From Spiroplasma kunkelii CR2-3x (GTDB lineage: Bacteria; Bacillota_I; Bacilli_A; Mycoplasmatales; Mycoplasmataceae), in the NCBI RefSeq assembly GCF_001274875.1, contig NZ_CP010899.1:1178001-1242000 (forward strand): a DNA stretch of 64,000 bases. The letters run 5' to 3'. The stretch's first letter is position 1, and each line of letters begins with the position of its first letter. Positions 40,197 through 49,837 of this stretch are shown here, in pieces. Both the position numbers and the translations under genes were made by a program. Under the pieces are notes generated by a model. That model made no database searches, had not been told where the DNA came from, and saw only the letters and a list, made by a program, of their open reading frames with translations.

Positions 40197-40590
40197 TTTT
40201 AAATATTCTCTCATTCATTAAATCCATAATATCCATACCCGATTTTTTATTTGCTCTTTCTAAAAGTTTAAAAGCTCTTCCTCTTAATGACTTTGCCATA
40301 ATATTCAGAATAATTTTATTTTTAGTTAAAATATAACCTTTTTGCGATGATGCAAATTTATAACCGTTAATGAAATTATCTTCATCATTCAACTTTTTTA
40401 AAAGTTTCGAAAATATTACAGAAGAGTTTAAAATTGATAATTCTGTTTTATGATCAGGATAATTAATTAGAAACCGTTCATTGCATGAACTAAGTATTAA
40501 ATCCCCATGAATTCAATTATCAATCGCATTTTCATTTAAAAATTCATAAATATATGATTTATATACTTTTTTAAATAATTTTATATTCAT
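40189..40590 (-). CDS. Hypothetical protein, first gene behind the 13-bp repeats
   Basis: 133 aa, ATG 40590 with excellent RBS (TAAGGAGGT), TAG/TAA end at 40189. 'MNIKLFKKVYKSYIYEFLNE', 'NERFLINYPDHKTELSILNS', basic C-terminal 'SLRGRAFKLLERANKKSGMD'. Soluble, no known domain. Together with the kinase fragment it looks like part of a phage or plasmid operon. Confidence 0.6.
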
Positions 40591-40646
40591 TTTTACCTCC
40601 TTAAATATGCTACGTAAAATAAGGAAATTAATAATTAAATAAAACG

Positions 40647-40760
40647 TCATCTTATTCAGTCATCTTATTCAGTCATCTTATTCAGTCATCTTATTCAGTC
40701 ATCTTATTCAGTCATCTTATTCAGTCATCTTATTCAGTCATCTTATTCAGTCATCTTATT
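40647..40760. repeat. 13-bp tandem direct repeat array, 8 full copies plus a partial one
   Basis: Exact head-to-tail copies of tcatcttattcag from 40647 to 40750, then a 10-nt partial copy. No spacers. It sits just upstream of the coupled genes at 40590, where iterons or operator arrays would be. Confidence 0.95.
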
Positions 40761-40869
40761 AAATAAATAATATAAAGATAACAAACTGATTAAAATTTGA
40801 CAACAATGAAAAATAGTATCTAACTTTTAAAATACCTGAAAAAATCCTTATTTTATCGTACGATTGCAA

Positions 40870-40895
40870 ATAAAAAACCGCCCGTTAAGCGGTTT
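40870..40895 (-). terminator. Intrinsic terminator on the minus strand
   Basis: AAACCGC-loop-GCGGTTT followed on the minus strand by TTTTTTATTT. One of the few GC-bearing stems of the region. It would insulate the 13-bp repeat operon from transcription entering from the right. Confidence 0.7.
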
Positions 40896-41194
40896 AGGAG
40901 GTACCTAATTTGATATTCGGTCTAGAATAATTAGTTAACTTAATTATAAAAATTAATATATACTAATTTACAACAATATATAATTTATCTTTTACATTAA
41001 TTTGTTTTATGTTATATCAAAGAATAAAATCAGTAATTAATGCAAAATACTCAAAAATTTACGATATTGTAGTATTTTTTTACTTTTATTAATTATTATG
41101 TAAATTAAGTTGTTAAAAAATATTAAAAATTTGCAATTAATTTGTTAAAAATTAAAAAATATACTTATATTTTTCTTTTTTTATAAAATATTAT
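40896..41194. other. Gene-free AT-rich stretch
   Basis: No convincing frame. An isolated RBS-like 'aggaggtacc' at 40897-40906 is not followed by a gene. Confidence 0.4.
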
Positions 41195-41595
41195 TAAGGA
41201 GAAAAAATAAAAAAAATATAAATAATAAATGCATTTTTAATTTTAATTAAAATTAAATTAATATCTTTTATAACTTTTTTGTCAGCATATATATTATAAA
41301 AATAAATGAAAACAAGAACCTTTAATTAAAAATTATGAACCATTATATAAAGAAAAAAATAAAAATATTATAAAACATAAATCAATTTCATTACCCGTAG
41401 AATTATTTTATCAAGAAACAAATTATTGATGTGGCCCGGCTAGTGTACAAATGGTAATAAAATTATGTTGCTAATAAAAAAAAATCACAAGAAAAAATAA
41501 CAAGAATTATTGGTATAAATAATGATTTAAACATGAAACAAATAAGTAATCTATTTACTTATGATGCAAATAGTAGCATTATTAAATCTAATTAA
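41195..41595 (+). pseudogene. C39-like (papain-fold) peptidase remnant
   Basis: After an RBS (AAGGAG) and a decayed signal region the frame reads 'HKSISLPVELFYQETNYWCG', then 'PASVQMVIKL': the Q-x6-CGPAS active-site motif (Gln oxyanion, Cys nucleophile) of C39-like peptidases. A TAA/frameshift at ~41474 separates 'EKITRIIGINNDLNMKQISN'. The catalytic His/Asp part is absent. Confidence 0.6.
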
Positions 41596-41900
41596 AATAT
41601 TTTAAAATTATTTGTTAATTTTTAACTACTATCACCTTCGATTCTTCAACTAATTGAATATACAATATTTTAAACATTGCATAATTTATTTTATTAACAC
41701 TTGATTGCAATCCTTCTTTTAATATTTTTAATTTTTATTCTATTCTATATCTTTTTTTAAAAATTAAAAATCCAATTACTTTTGTTTTAATTTTATATTA
41801 CAAATTAATTGTCAAATCATTTATTTGCTTAGTTTTATAATATATTCAATACAATACATTAAATAACTTAAAAAGATTTAACAACCTAATGTTAAATTTC
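41596..41900. other. Gene-free AT-rich stretch
   Basis: No coding signal or repeat seen. Confidence 0.4.
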
Positions 41901-42785
41901 TAATTTGCACAAAAATTTTTAATTCGCTGACTTGGAGGTGTTTTAAAGGCACAAACTACATTACAAATAAGGTCATTTTTTCAATTTCGTTCTGATAATG
42001 CCATTTCAAACAAAATTTCACAAAAAGGACGATCTTTTTTAGGGTCAAGGCCAAGACCATTTGTACTAAAATTAGCACTACCGGATCAAAAAGCTAATAT
42101 TTCATTATTTGCATTGTATCAAACATATAACTTAGTATGTGTTTTAGGTTTAGTGTACTTAATAAAATCATAATTATAAACATTAGGTTTCGGATGTTCA
42201 CGAATAATATTTAATCGATTAATATTTTTTTTCATCTTTTAATAACTCTGCTTCAAGAACCGGATTATATCCAACACTAGTATTACCAACAAAAAGATCT
42301 AAATTAATATTATCCTTTACGGTTTCATCTAAATATCGTTTAATAAAATTTGTATCAGCATCACCGGTCAATACTAATAGTCATGTTGCTGTCTTTATTT
42401 TTTCATTTGTTTTATGTGCTTTTACAATCTCATTAAATTGGCTTTTTTCTTTCAAAACATTTGCTTCTAACTGATAGGTTGTATTATCATTAACATAAAA
42501 GCCAACACAATTTTGTTGATATAAATCACTAATTAGTGTTGCACTAACCTGCTCTGTTGCATTAATTCCTCCGCAAAAAATATCACAACCAAGGTCTTTA
42601 TAATTTGTAATATTGTATAGAACTTCTTTATAAGATGGGACTTTTAAAAGGAAGATTCTGAAAAATTACCACTACCTGTAAAAGAACGAATAATTTCTTT
42701 TTTATCATTAAACCAAAAATACGATTTCATATGCAACAACCTATTAGGCTTATCAATAACATTAGCTTGGTTATTTAAATTATTG
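41901..42785 (-). pseudogene. PLD-family nuclease/phosphodiesterase remnant
   Basis: Contains two half-motifs of the phospholipase D fold, 'HMKSYFWFNDKKE' with 'GSGNFS', and 'HTKLYVWYNANNE' with 'GSANFSTNGLG'. Between them lies 'GCDIFCGGINATEQVSATL'. Two H-x-K-x4 sites in one chain fit NgoFVII-type or NucT-like PLD nucleases. At least two frameshifts (~42650, ~42230). The N terminus is cut by plectrovirus DNA at ~42785. Confidence 0.6.
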
Positions 42786-42958
42786 TGTAAAAAATATTTA
42801 TCGTTTCAACTCAATATTAACAAATAAATAAAAAAACTTAAAAAATCAGAGCCAACTAAAACAACTAAAAAAGCAACTGAACTTAATAAAAAAATATCTT
42901 TAATAAAATCTCTCTTTATTTTTTTATATTCCTTAGTTGTTTTAAATTTCATATCCAT
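42785..42958 (-). pseudogene. Plectrovirus membrane protein, C-terminally truncated
   Basis: ATG 42958, RBS TAGGAG, 'MDMKFKTTKEYKKIKRDFIK', helix 'DIFLLSSVAFLVVLVGSDFL' and 'LSWNDKYFLHN', then PLD sequence in frame. Complements 31692-31853. Confidence 0.55.
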
Positions 42959-42984
42959 AATATAATCTCCTAATTAAATATTTG

Positions 42985-43130
42985 TTTAATAAACAATGTT
43001 ATAAATAATGTTTATATAATGTTTATTTATTGTAATAAACAATGATTATTAACAATGTTATAAATAATGATAATATAGATAATATATTGTTTATTTAATG
43101 TTTAATAAACACTGTTAATAAACATTGTTA
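42985..43130. repeat. Iterated AT-rich viral intergenic region (second copy)
   Basis: Reverse complement of 31540-31690 with the same gtttatta/taataaac iterations. Confidence 0.55.
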
Positions 43131-43292
43131 AATACATAAAATAATAAAAATTGGCACACTGAAAATAACTATTAAGAACTTTAATAGTAAATTATAATAA
43201 GTTAATTTTTCTATTTAATAAATTCATTTTTTACATCAAATCACATATAAAACCAATGTGCCACAGTTAAAATATATTATAAATAATAAATA

Positions 43293-43540
43293 CTAAAATC
43301 CTTTAACCATAACACGGAAAAAGTTTAATACTTTAATAATCAAAAAAATGCAAACGGAATTAAAATAATTCACGCATCTCCTAAAAAAACCATTATCTCA
43401 GGTAAAATATTTGTTATAACTTCTTTAACTTTTCATAATGCACTAGTTAAACCAGTTCAAATACCAATCATACCCTCAGTCATAGTTTTAGGTGTATTTG
43501 CTAAAAAATTAACTGCTTTTGTTAAATACATACCTAACAT
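43293..43540 (-). pseudogene. Plectrovirus coat protein copy, frameshifted
   Basis: ATG 43540, '[20 protein letters not shown]', then 'IPFAFF' where a one-base loss (~43338) shifts the frame before the last helix. TAG at 43293 in the original frame. Confidence 0.6.
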
Positions 43541-43688
43541 TATTTTTTATACTCTTTTTTTCAATTTCTTTTTTTTCTTTTTTCTCTCCTCGAATTTGTT
43601 TAATTTTTTGATAAATTGATAAACCAATTCAAACAAAAATCCCTAATATAATAACAACACTAAATATTGTCGTTAATCAAGTTGGCAT
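43509..43688 (-). CDS. Small plectrovirus membrane protein
   Basis: 59 aa from ATG 43688, '[20 protein letters not shown]', a Lys/Glu tail and '[11 protein letters not shown]'; overlaps the coat start by 32 nt in another frame. Longer than the 40-aa relative at 29236, whose stop lies earlier. Confidence 0.5.
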
Positions 43689-43755
43689 ATTAAATCTTCT
43701 CTCTAAAAATATCGCGGCACGCTTCGCGTGTTCGCTACTAAATTACGCAGATAAT

Positions 43756-43869
43756 TTATTCATTTTTTTTTACATTATTAATTACTATTTTATTTACAGT
43801 ATTAATAACAATATATTTTCCATATTTAATTACTAAGGACCGCAAAATAAAATAATGTTTCTTTTCAAT
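43756..43869 (-). CDS. Small plectrovirus protein (37 aa), non-ATG start
   Basis: 'EKKHYFILRSLVIKYGKYIV', same family as 23431 and 28994. The first codon is ATT at 43869 where the 23431 copy has ATG, so expression is uncertain. Confidence 0.4.
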   Translation of the reverse strand: MEKKHYFILRSLVIKYGKYIVINTVNKIVINNVKKNE

Positions 43870-44003
43870 AAAAAATAAACTCCTTTCTGAGTTGATTTGT
43901 TGCACTTCGATTACAAAATTCATAAATAAAAGTTTTGAACAAAAAAATCAAAGTCAAAGTTTTAAAGCTTGAAAAAATCGTAAGTTTTTAAAATTTTCCT
44001 TAC

Positions 44004-45071
44004 CTATTCATTATTATTTTCATTATCACTTAAAACATTATTAATTTGTGTTTTAATTCGTTCACGACGTTTTCCTTCTGCTTCCTTTGCTGTTTGCTCT
44101 TCAATTTCTAACATGCGTGATAAATAAGGATTACGATTAGTATAATATTCTTTAACGTGGTTCATATCTGGTTCAGAATCACTGTTTCGTAAATCATGCA
44201 ATTTCTTATGATATCCTGATACATTTTGTGATAATGGTTTCCGGCGACGAAGAAACTGATTATTTAAATTATTTTCTTGTAAATTAAGTAGCGTTTTAAA
44301 TCTAACTGCTCCCGCTTTTGTTGAATTATGTTGGATTAATCGACAGCGTTGCTCTAATGGCATATATTCAGAAAAATTATCATCAATATGATAAGCTTCA
44401 GCAACTGCATTGCGAATCTGTTCATTAATTTCTCTTTGCTCTTCAATTCCTTCAAACATTGTTGTTTGCTCATAATCATCAACATTATGTTGTGGCATTC
44501 GATTACGAATTTTTTCTTTAATTTGTTCTAATTTTACTTTTAACTCAGCTGTTCTATCACCAAAAATATTTGTTCCACTTTTTCGTGGCTTTAATAAAAA
44601 TGATACAGTTTGTGCTGTTGGTTCAGATAATTTATTTTTAGTTTTTAAAGTTGATGGAATAATTTCTTTATTTGTAACTGGATCATATTTATGAAAATAT
44701 GGTTCAATGTTATTTTTTTCAAAAGACAAAATTTTTTCTTCAGTAATATTAATTTTCACTAACTCCGCCTTCTTCTCACTCACCCGCTGAGCAATAATAT
44801 CCTCAATCGAAGTTATGGAACTAATTTCTTTTTGTTGTTTATATGAATGCGACATATTAACTTTAAATTCATCAGCACCATCTAATTTTTTTCCATATAA
44901 AGGTGAAATAACTTCACATAACGATGTTAAAGAAGATTTATTCTTATTATTTTCAATTGTAATTTTTTTGTTTTCATTTTGATATTGTTTTTGTTCATGT
45001 TTTAAATGAGGATAAGCATCATCATGATTATAATAAGACTCTATTTTATGGTTTTTATTTTCACTCATCAT
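44004..45071 (-). CDS. Large hydrophilic protein of unknown function
   Basis: 355 aa, ATG 45071 (second ATG 45068), RBS AGGGGG, TAG 44004. Highly charged, no signal or membrane segment. Contains 'SITSIEDIIAQRVSEKKAEL', 'ELKVKLEQIKEKIRNRMPQH' and a basic 'NQFLRRRKPLSQNVSGYHKK', with predicted helices or coiled coils and disordered ends. Follows pncB by 38 bp on the same strand. Could be a cytoskeletal or nucleic-acid-binding protein; not recognised. Confidence 0.7.
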   Translation of the reverse strand: MMSENKNHKIESYYNHDDAYPHLKHEQKQYQNENKKITIENNKNKSSLTSLCEVISPLYGKKLDGADEFKVNMSHSYKQQKEISSITSIEDIIAQRVSEKKAELVKINITEEKILSFEKNNIEPYFHKYDPVTNKEIIPSTLKTKNKLSEPTAQTVSFLLKPRKSGTNIFGDRTAELKVKLEQIKEKIRNRMPQHNVDDYEQTTMFEGIEEQREINEQIRNAVAEAYHIDDNFSEYMPLEQRCRLIQHNSTKAGAVRFKTLLNLQENNLNNQFLRRRKPLSQNVSGYHKKLHDLRNSDSEPDMNHVKEYYTNRNPYLSRMLEIEEQTAKEAEGKRRERIKTQINNVLSDNENNNE

Positions 45072-45109
45072 GAAAACCCCCTTTATTTACATATATTATA
45101 AAACATTTC

Positions 45110-46135
45110 TTATTTTTTAACTAGTCGATTCGAAGCAATATTACTCCGCCCAACCTTTGCTTGATCAACACCATTTAATTGAACAGCATCACCAGTAAAG
45201 ACAATATTAATTTTTGCCAACGATTCACCAACACCATAAATATCAACAGGAACACCTTCTTTTTCAAAATCCTGGATTTTTTGAACATTAAATCCTGATG
45301 AAACAATAATTTTAATATGTTGATATACTACTGTATCATCTAGAGCTTTACGTAAAGCACGAATTAAGTGTTTATTAACACCATTAATTTCACTACTTGG
45401 ATACTTTTCTTCTTTTCCAAGAAAATATTTATCGATTAATGATTGAGAAGTATCAACACGAACTGCATATAAATTTGAAAATGCACGTGCTACTTGCAAA
45501 GTATCAGTAATAACATCATTATTATAATCAACTAAAGCCACTAATTTATCAGTTGGATAAAACTTTTGATAAGCTTTCAAAGCTGCAATTAAATCACCAT
45601 TAAAAGCTTGGATTAAAGCATGCGGAACAGTGCCCGTAGTTTCATAATTACCAACTAATTTTGTTAATTGTGCTGTTGTAACAAAATTAGTTATTCCACC
45701 AATTTTTGCAGCATAACCATCATTTTCTTGATTATAATAATAATCACTACGATCATTCATATATATCAATGGCTTATTATTAGCTACTTGTAATACACGA
45801 TAACAATTTGTTGCAATACTTGTTTGTCGGGCTAAAATACCATCAATAATACCTTCTAAATGGCCAAACTGATAATAATGCCCAGTTACTTTTAAAACTG
45901 GTTCATTAGCTTGAATTAAATCGCCATCCGTTAAGGCAGTGATTTCTAAACTTTCCGCATTAAAAGCTTCTGTTTTTAATAATTCAACACATTCATTGAC
46001 GCCTGCTAGAATAACATTTTCTTCACGTTGAAAAAACTGCATTGTTATTAAATCATTTGGTTTTTCATTTTTTAAAATATTTGCTGTTTTTAAAAAATAA
46101 ATTGCACTATAATACCCTGCCTTAATTTTGCCCAT
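45110..46135 (-). CDS. pncB: Nicotinate phosphoribosyltransferase
   Basis: 341 aa, ATG 46135 (RBS GAAAGG), TAA 45110. 'IKAGYYSAIYFLKTANIL' at the start, substrate loop 'GTVPHALIQAFNGD' (T-x-x-HA), 'LVALVDYNNDVI' and the phosphate-binding end 'VSSGFNVQKIQDFE' with 'DIYGVGESLA'. Converts nicotinate and PRPP to nicotinate mononucleotide for NAD salvage. Short form of the family, as in other Mollicutes. Intact. Confidence 0.9.
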   Translation of the reverse strand: MGKIKAGYYSAIYFLKTANILKNEKPNDLITMQFFQREENVILAGVNECVELLKTEAFNAESLEITALTDGDLIQANEPVLKVTGHYYQFGHLEGIIDGILARQTSIATNCYRVLQVANNKPLIYMNDRSDYYYNQENDGYAAKIGGITNFVTTAQLTKLVGNYETTGTVPHALIQAFNGDLIAALKAYQKFYPTDKLVALVDYNNDVITDTLQVARAFSNLYAVRVDTSQSLIDKYFLGKEEKYPSSEINGVNKHLIRALRKALDDTVVYQHIKIIVSSGFNVQKIQDFEKEGVPVDIYGVGESLAKINIVFTGDAVQLNGVDQAKVGRSNIASNRLVKK

Positions 46136-46149
46136 TCATAATATTCCTT

Positions 46150-46754
46150 TCAAAAACTATTTCCCAAATGATATTGTTGCTTTGATAATAACATAATTTT
46201 TTTACCAATAATAGTAGTAATTGGTAATTCCAATTCGAGTTCAGAACAAAGCATTCCATTTGAAATGATTCTTAGTAATTCACTAGGAACAATTTTTAAA
46301 CCTTAATGCATAATTGCCCCAACACGCGCAACAACAACCAATTGGCCAATATCACAATTATCAGCTCCACAAATAATTTGTTCAATTGATAAACCAATAT
46401 CTAGTTGACAAATATTTAATTTATCTGAATTATGATGTTTTTTACGCTCAAGAATTTTACCAAAAATAAATTGTGGTTGTTGATTAATATTAAAAGAATA
46501 ATCTTTTTGTTTAAAAATACCTCCTAACTCTGCTAATAAAACAGAATTATCACTATTAATTTCTAACTTTAAAGATGTTGTTAAATGTTTACTAGCATTT
46601 AATAAATTAAACCCACAACATTGGTGACTTTAATTATAAAAAATAAGACATAATCATTATTAATAACATAATTAACTACATCAGGTGTTGATTCATATCC
46701 CATTAAAACATCAAAGCCTTGATTATAAAATAAACCAATTGTTTTTGTTCCCAT
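46150..46754 (-). pseudogene. ytpR: YtpR-like tRNA-binding protein, frameshifted
   Basis: ATG 46754 'MGTKTIGLFYNQGFDVLMGY', then 'GFNLLNASKHLTTSLKLEIN' (DUF4479-type N-terminal domain) and an EMAP/OB-fold 'LNICQLDIGLSIEQIICGAD', 'SNGMLCSELELELP'. One frameshift near 46625 and one TAA at 46303. Family proteins bind tRNA elbows; this copy looks dead unless slippage rescues it. Confidence 0.7.
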
Positions 46755-46756
46755 TT

Positions 46757-47060
46757 TTAATCCTTATTACTTAAATTAAATCCTTTAATTTTTGTTTCAT
46801 CTAAATATTCAATAATTGTTGTTACTAACTTAATTGTTTTATTAAAGTCATCTAAATCAATGATACCACTAATTTTATACAAATTACGGGCAATTAAACA
46901 CGCTTGAATAGTTGGAATACCAGCTGTTGTTAAATTAACAGCTCCAGCATCAGTTCCTCCTGGCAAAATATAAAATTGATATTTTATTGCATGTTCTTTC
47001 ATCAATTTAAGTTGATATTGAATTAAATCATAACGCGTATTCGTAACATTACACCTTGCC
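46757..47060 (-). pseudogene. M42 glutamyl aminopeptidase, C-terminal piece
   Basis: 'IKYQFYILPGGTDAGAVNLT' then 'AGIPTIQACLIARNLY' and 'GIIDLDDFNKTIKLVTTII': the last metal ligand region (GGTDAGA) of M42 peptidases. Its N-terminal part lies on the other strand directly beside it. Confidence 0.8.
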
Positions 47061-47076
47061 CTAATTGACCAAAAGT

Positions 47077-47645
47077 TGTTGTTGATTAATAATAATGGAT
47101 ATGAGCAAGTTGTTTTTATGGTTATCCAAATTAATAGTAAAGGTTTAGTTCGTATTAATCCATTAGTAGGTATTTGAGAACAAGCATTATTAGCTAAACG
47201 AGTAAAGTTATTAAAAGATGATGGAACGTTTTTGATTGGTACTATTTTAGCAATTGTACCGCATTTGTTATTACCAGAAGCTCGATTAAAACCAACGCCA
47301 ATTGCTAATATGTTAATTGATTTTGGTTTTTCTTCACAAGCATAAGCCTATAAAGCTGGAATTCGAGAAGGAAATTTTGTAATTTGTTAAAGTCCAACAG
47401 TTTTCTTAAATAATAAACGATTATTATTAAAAGCAATTAATAACTGAATGGGTGTTATTTTATGATTAGAAGTTTTAGAACAAGTTAAAAATAAACAATT
47501 AGACTATGATTTATATGTTGGTTTTAGTGTGCAAGAAGAAGCTGGAACTCGCGGTGCTAAAACAGCGACAGCATTAATTAATCCTGATTTTGCAATTGTA
47601 ACTGATGTTTCACCAGGCCATATGGTCCAAATGCTTGTAAAATAG
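47077..47645 (+). pseudogene. M42 aminopeptidase, N-terminal and middle piece (inverted)
   Basis: 'VFMVIQINSKGLVRINPLVG', 'KPTPIANMLIDFGFSSQA', 'DLYVGFSVQEEAGTRGAKTA' (catalytic EE) and 'NPDFAIVTDVSPG'. In-frame TAA at two likely Gln sites. The initial His/Asp metal motif is absent. It should be followed by the 46757-47060 piece, which is on the minus strand, so an inversion split the gene. Confidence 0.75.
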
Positions 47646-47699
47646 TCTAATACATTTTTTCTGTTCAGTAGTAATTTCATTGTTATCTTCCTTTCATCC

Positions 47700-47752
47700 T
47701 TGAAATTATTATATCAAAGTTTATAATTAATATATTGTTAAGACGTTAACAA
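47700..47752 (+). promoter_or_regulatory. degV promoter with operator-like palindrome
   Basis: TTGAAA (47700-47705), 16-bp spacer, TATAAT (47722-47727), then the inverted repeat TTGTTAA-gacg-TTAACAA (47735-47752) over the expected transcription start. A repressor bound there would block initiation. Confidence 0.55.
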
Positions 47753-47807
47753 TACTTTAACTTAGATTCAATGGTACTTAAGGGATAGAAATAAATGGAG
47801 GAAAAAT

Positions 47808-48650
47808 ATGCGCAAAGTTGCATTAATAATCGACTCATCGTCTGGAATTAAGAAAGACTATTTAAAAAAATATGAAGATACTTATTTATTACCATTATTA
47901 CTAAATTTTCCAGATGGAAGTGAAGTGGAAGATGACGAAGATGTTATTTCATTTAATGAATTTTATGATATTTTAGAACATCAAGTTATCAAAACTAGTC
48001 AAATTCAAATGGGAAAAATGTTAAGTACTTGAAACGAATTGTTAAAAAAATATGAAGGCATTGTTTTTATGGGATTATCAAAGGGGCTATCTGGTCAGCA
48101 TGAAAATATTTCAATGTTAGCTCAAGGCGATGAATATAAAAACAAAGTCTTTGTTATTGATACTGACGGGGTAAGTCAACTGCTAGTATATATGATTAAT
48201 CTAGTATATCAATGAATTGGAGAAGGAATTGAATTAACAAAAATTCAATCAAAAATTGATTTAATTAAAACAAAAGTTAGCGCCTTTATTATCCCAAAAA
48301 GTTTGGAAACTTTAAAACGCGGGGGTCGAATTACAGCGGCAGCGGCAGCTTTAGCATCGTTTTTAAAGATAACCCCTATTTTGAGATATGATGGTCGCAT
48401 TGATAAATTTGATAAAACTAGAACATTTAAAAAAGCTGTTGAAACAGCTTTAGGACAAATAAAAAAAGAACGGAAAAATTGAAAAAACATTATTTTATTG
48501 CATTCAAAAACAGACGATGAAACATTAAAAGAAGTTTACAATATTATTGAAGACGCTGGTGCTAAAATTACTTCAACATACATTTTGCCAAATGTTATAG
48601 CAGCTCATACAGGAGCAAATACGATTGTGCTAGTATGTTGAGATGAATAA
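47808..48650 (+). CDS. DegV family fatty-acid-binding protein
   Basis: 280 aa, ATG 47808 (RBS TGGAGGA), TAA 48650. 'MRKVALIIDSSSGIKKDYLK' (the D-S-S/T start), 'VFMGLSKGLSGQHENI', 'IPKSLETLKRGGRITAAAAA' (signature RGGR) and 'VIAAHTGANTIVLV'. DegV/FakB proteins hold a fatty acid for the FakA kinase, feeding phospholipid synthesis from host lipids. Followed 15 bp later by a second degV. Confidence 0.88.
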
Positions 48651-48665
48651 AAGGAGGTACAACCA

Positions 48666-49523
48666 ATGAGTAAAAAAATTGCAATCTTAACTGATTCATC
48701 AGCAGGTTTCACAACAGCAGAAATAAAACAATTAGGTATTCATGTTATTCCCTTACACATTATTTTAAATAATGAAGTTGATATCTTAGATACGGAAGAA
48801 GAAGCAGCAAAACATAATTTTTATGAAGTTGTTCAAACAGGAACAACAAAAACAAGTCAAGCATCAACTGGTGAATTAATGGTTAAATATGACGAAATTT
48901 TAAAAACATATTATGAAATTATTCATTATCCAATTGCTGAGAAACTTTCAAGCCAATATGCAACTGCTTATCTTTTAAGTCAAGATAAAAAATATAGTGG
49001 AAAAGTTCATGTTGTTCGTAATCATACAGCAGCTTTTGCTTTAAAAACATTAATAATTTATGCTAATGAATTAACAAAACAAAATCTTAGTGTCGAAGAA
49101 ATTATTGCAAAAACAAATGAACTTGAGAAAAAAGCATATATGGCAATAATTCCTGGTAGCTTAGATCGTTTAGCAAAAGGTGGACGTGTTGGAAAAGTTT
49201 TATTATCATTAATTAACTTATTTAAAATTAAAATTTTAATTCAATGAGGAGAACATCCTAAAAAAATTGCCTCATCACGAACTTTAAATAATTTAATTGA
49301 AACTTTAGTTGAAACATTAGAAAAATTTAAAAAAACAGTTAAAATAAACTTTCAATTATTTGTTTTAAAAACAAGTGAATGTTCTAGCAAAGTTTGAGAT
49401 AATGTTACACAAAAATTAAATGAATTAAAAGTTACTTACCACACCGAAAATTTAGCTAATATCTTTGTTGCACATGCAGGGTTAAACACAATTGCTTTTG
49501 TTGGTGTTCCACAAATTAAATAG
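48666..49523 (+). CDS. DegV family fatty-acid-binding protein, second copy
   Basis: 285 aa, ATG 48666 (RBS AAAGGAGG), TAG 49523. 'KIAILTDSSAGFTTAEIKQL', 'TGTTKTSQASTGELMVKYDE', 'IIPGSLDRLAKGGRVGKVLL', 'NIFVAHAGLNTIAFVG'. Diverged from its neighbour, so the pair probably prefers different acyl chains, as FakB paralogues do. Same operon; terminator follows. Confidence 0.88.
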
Positions 49524-49527
49524 TAAT

Positions 49528-49562
49528 AAAAAATCATTTCTAATATTAGAAATGATTTTTTA
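49528..49562 (+). terminator. degV operon terminator
   Basis: aaaaatcatttcta / tagaaatgattttt hairpin with a T run. It also faces the tRNA genes on the other strand. Confidence 0.85.
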
Positions 49563-49578
49563 TTTTTTCATCATTAAA

Positions 49579-49671
49579 TGGCGGAAGTAAAGAGATTCGA
49601 ACTCTTGCATGGATCACTCCATCTAACGGTTTTCGAGACCGCCCCCTTCAACCAGACTTGGGTATACTTCC
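49579..49671 (-). tRNA. tRNA-Ser(CGA)
   Basis: 93 nt with long variable arm. Acceptor GGAAGTA/TACTTCC, discriminator G, encoded CCA, T loop GTTCGAATC, anticodon loop CTCGAAA giving CGA (reads UCG). First of three tRNAs in this cluster on the minus strand. Confidence 0.9.
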
Positions 49672-49682
49672 ACTGTTTAAAC

Positions 49683-49757
49683 TGGCAGGGGTGACAGGAC
49701 TTGAACCCACAACGTACGGTGTTGGAGACCGCTGTTCTACCATTAAACTACACCCCT
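49683..49757 (-). tRNA. tRNA-Trp(CCA)
   Basis: 75 nt. Acceptor AGGGGTG/CACCCCT, CCA encoded, anticodon loop CTCCAAC giving CCA, which reads UGG. Confidence 0.9.
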
Positions 49758-49837
49758 AAATCCTTTTTAAATCATAACATAATAAGATAAATATGGCAAA
49801 ATAAAAAGTATTTCCATACTTTCATCTTTTTATGTTA

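Larger units (their letters stand above)
42783..43915. mobile_element. Plectrovirus provirus fragment
   Basis: Runs from the TIR ...TTGTTGCACTTCGATTACA (43891-43915) through three small genes and coat to the AT-rich iterated region and the start of the membrane-protein gene, ending inside the PLD gene. Collinear with 28994-29735 joined to 31540-31690, proving that 29736-31540 of the big provirus is an insertion relative to this virus. Confidence 0.75.

Noticed and set aside
40647-40760. Could the 13-bp array be a CRISPR?
   Set aside because: No spacers, repeat far too short, exact head-to-tail units, and no cas genes in the window.
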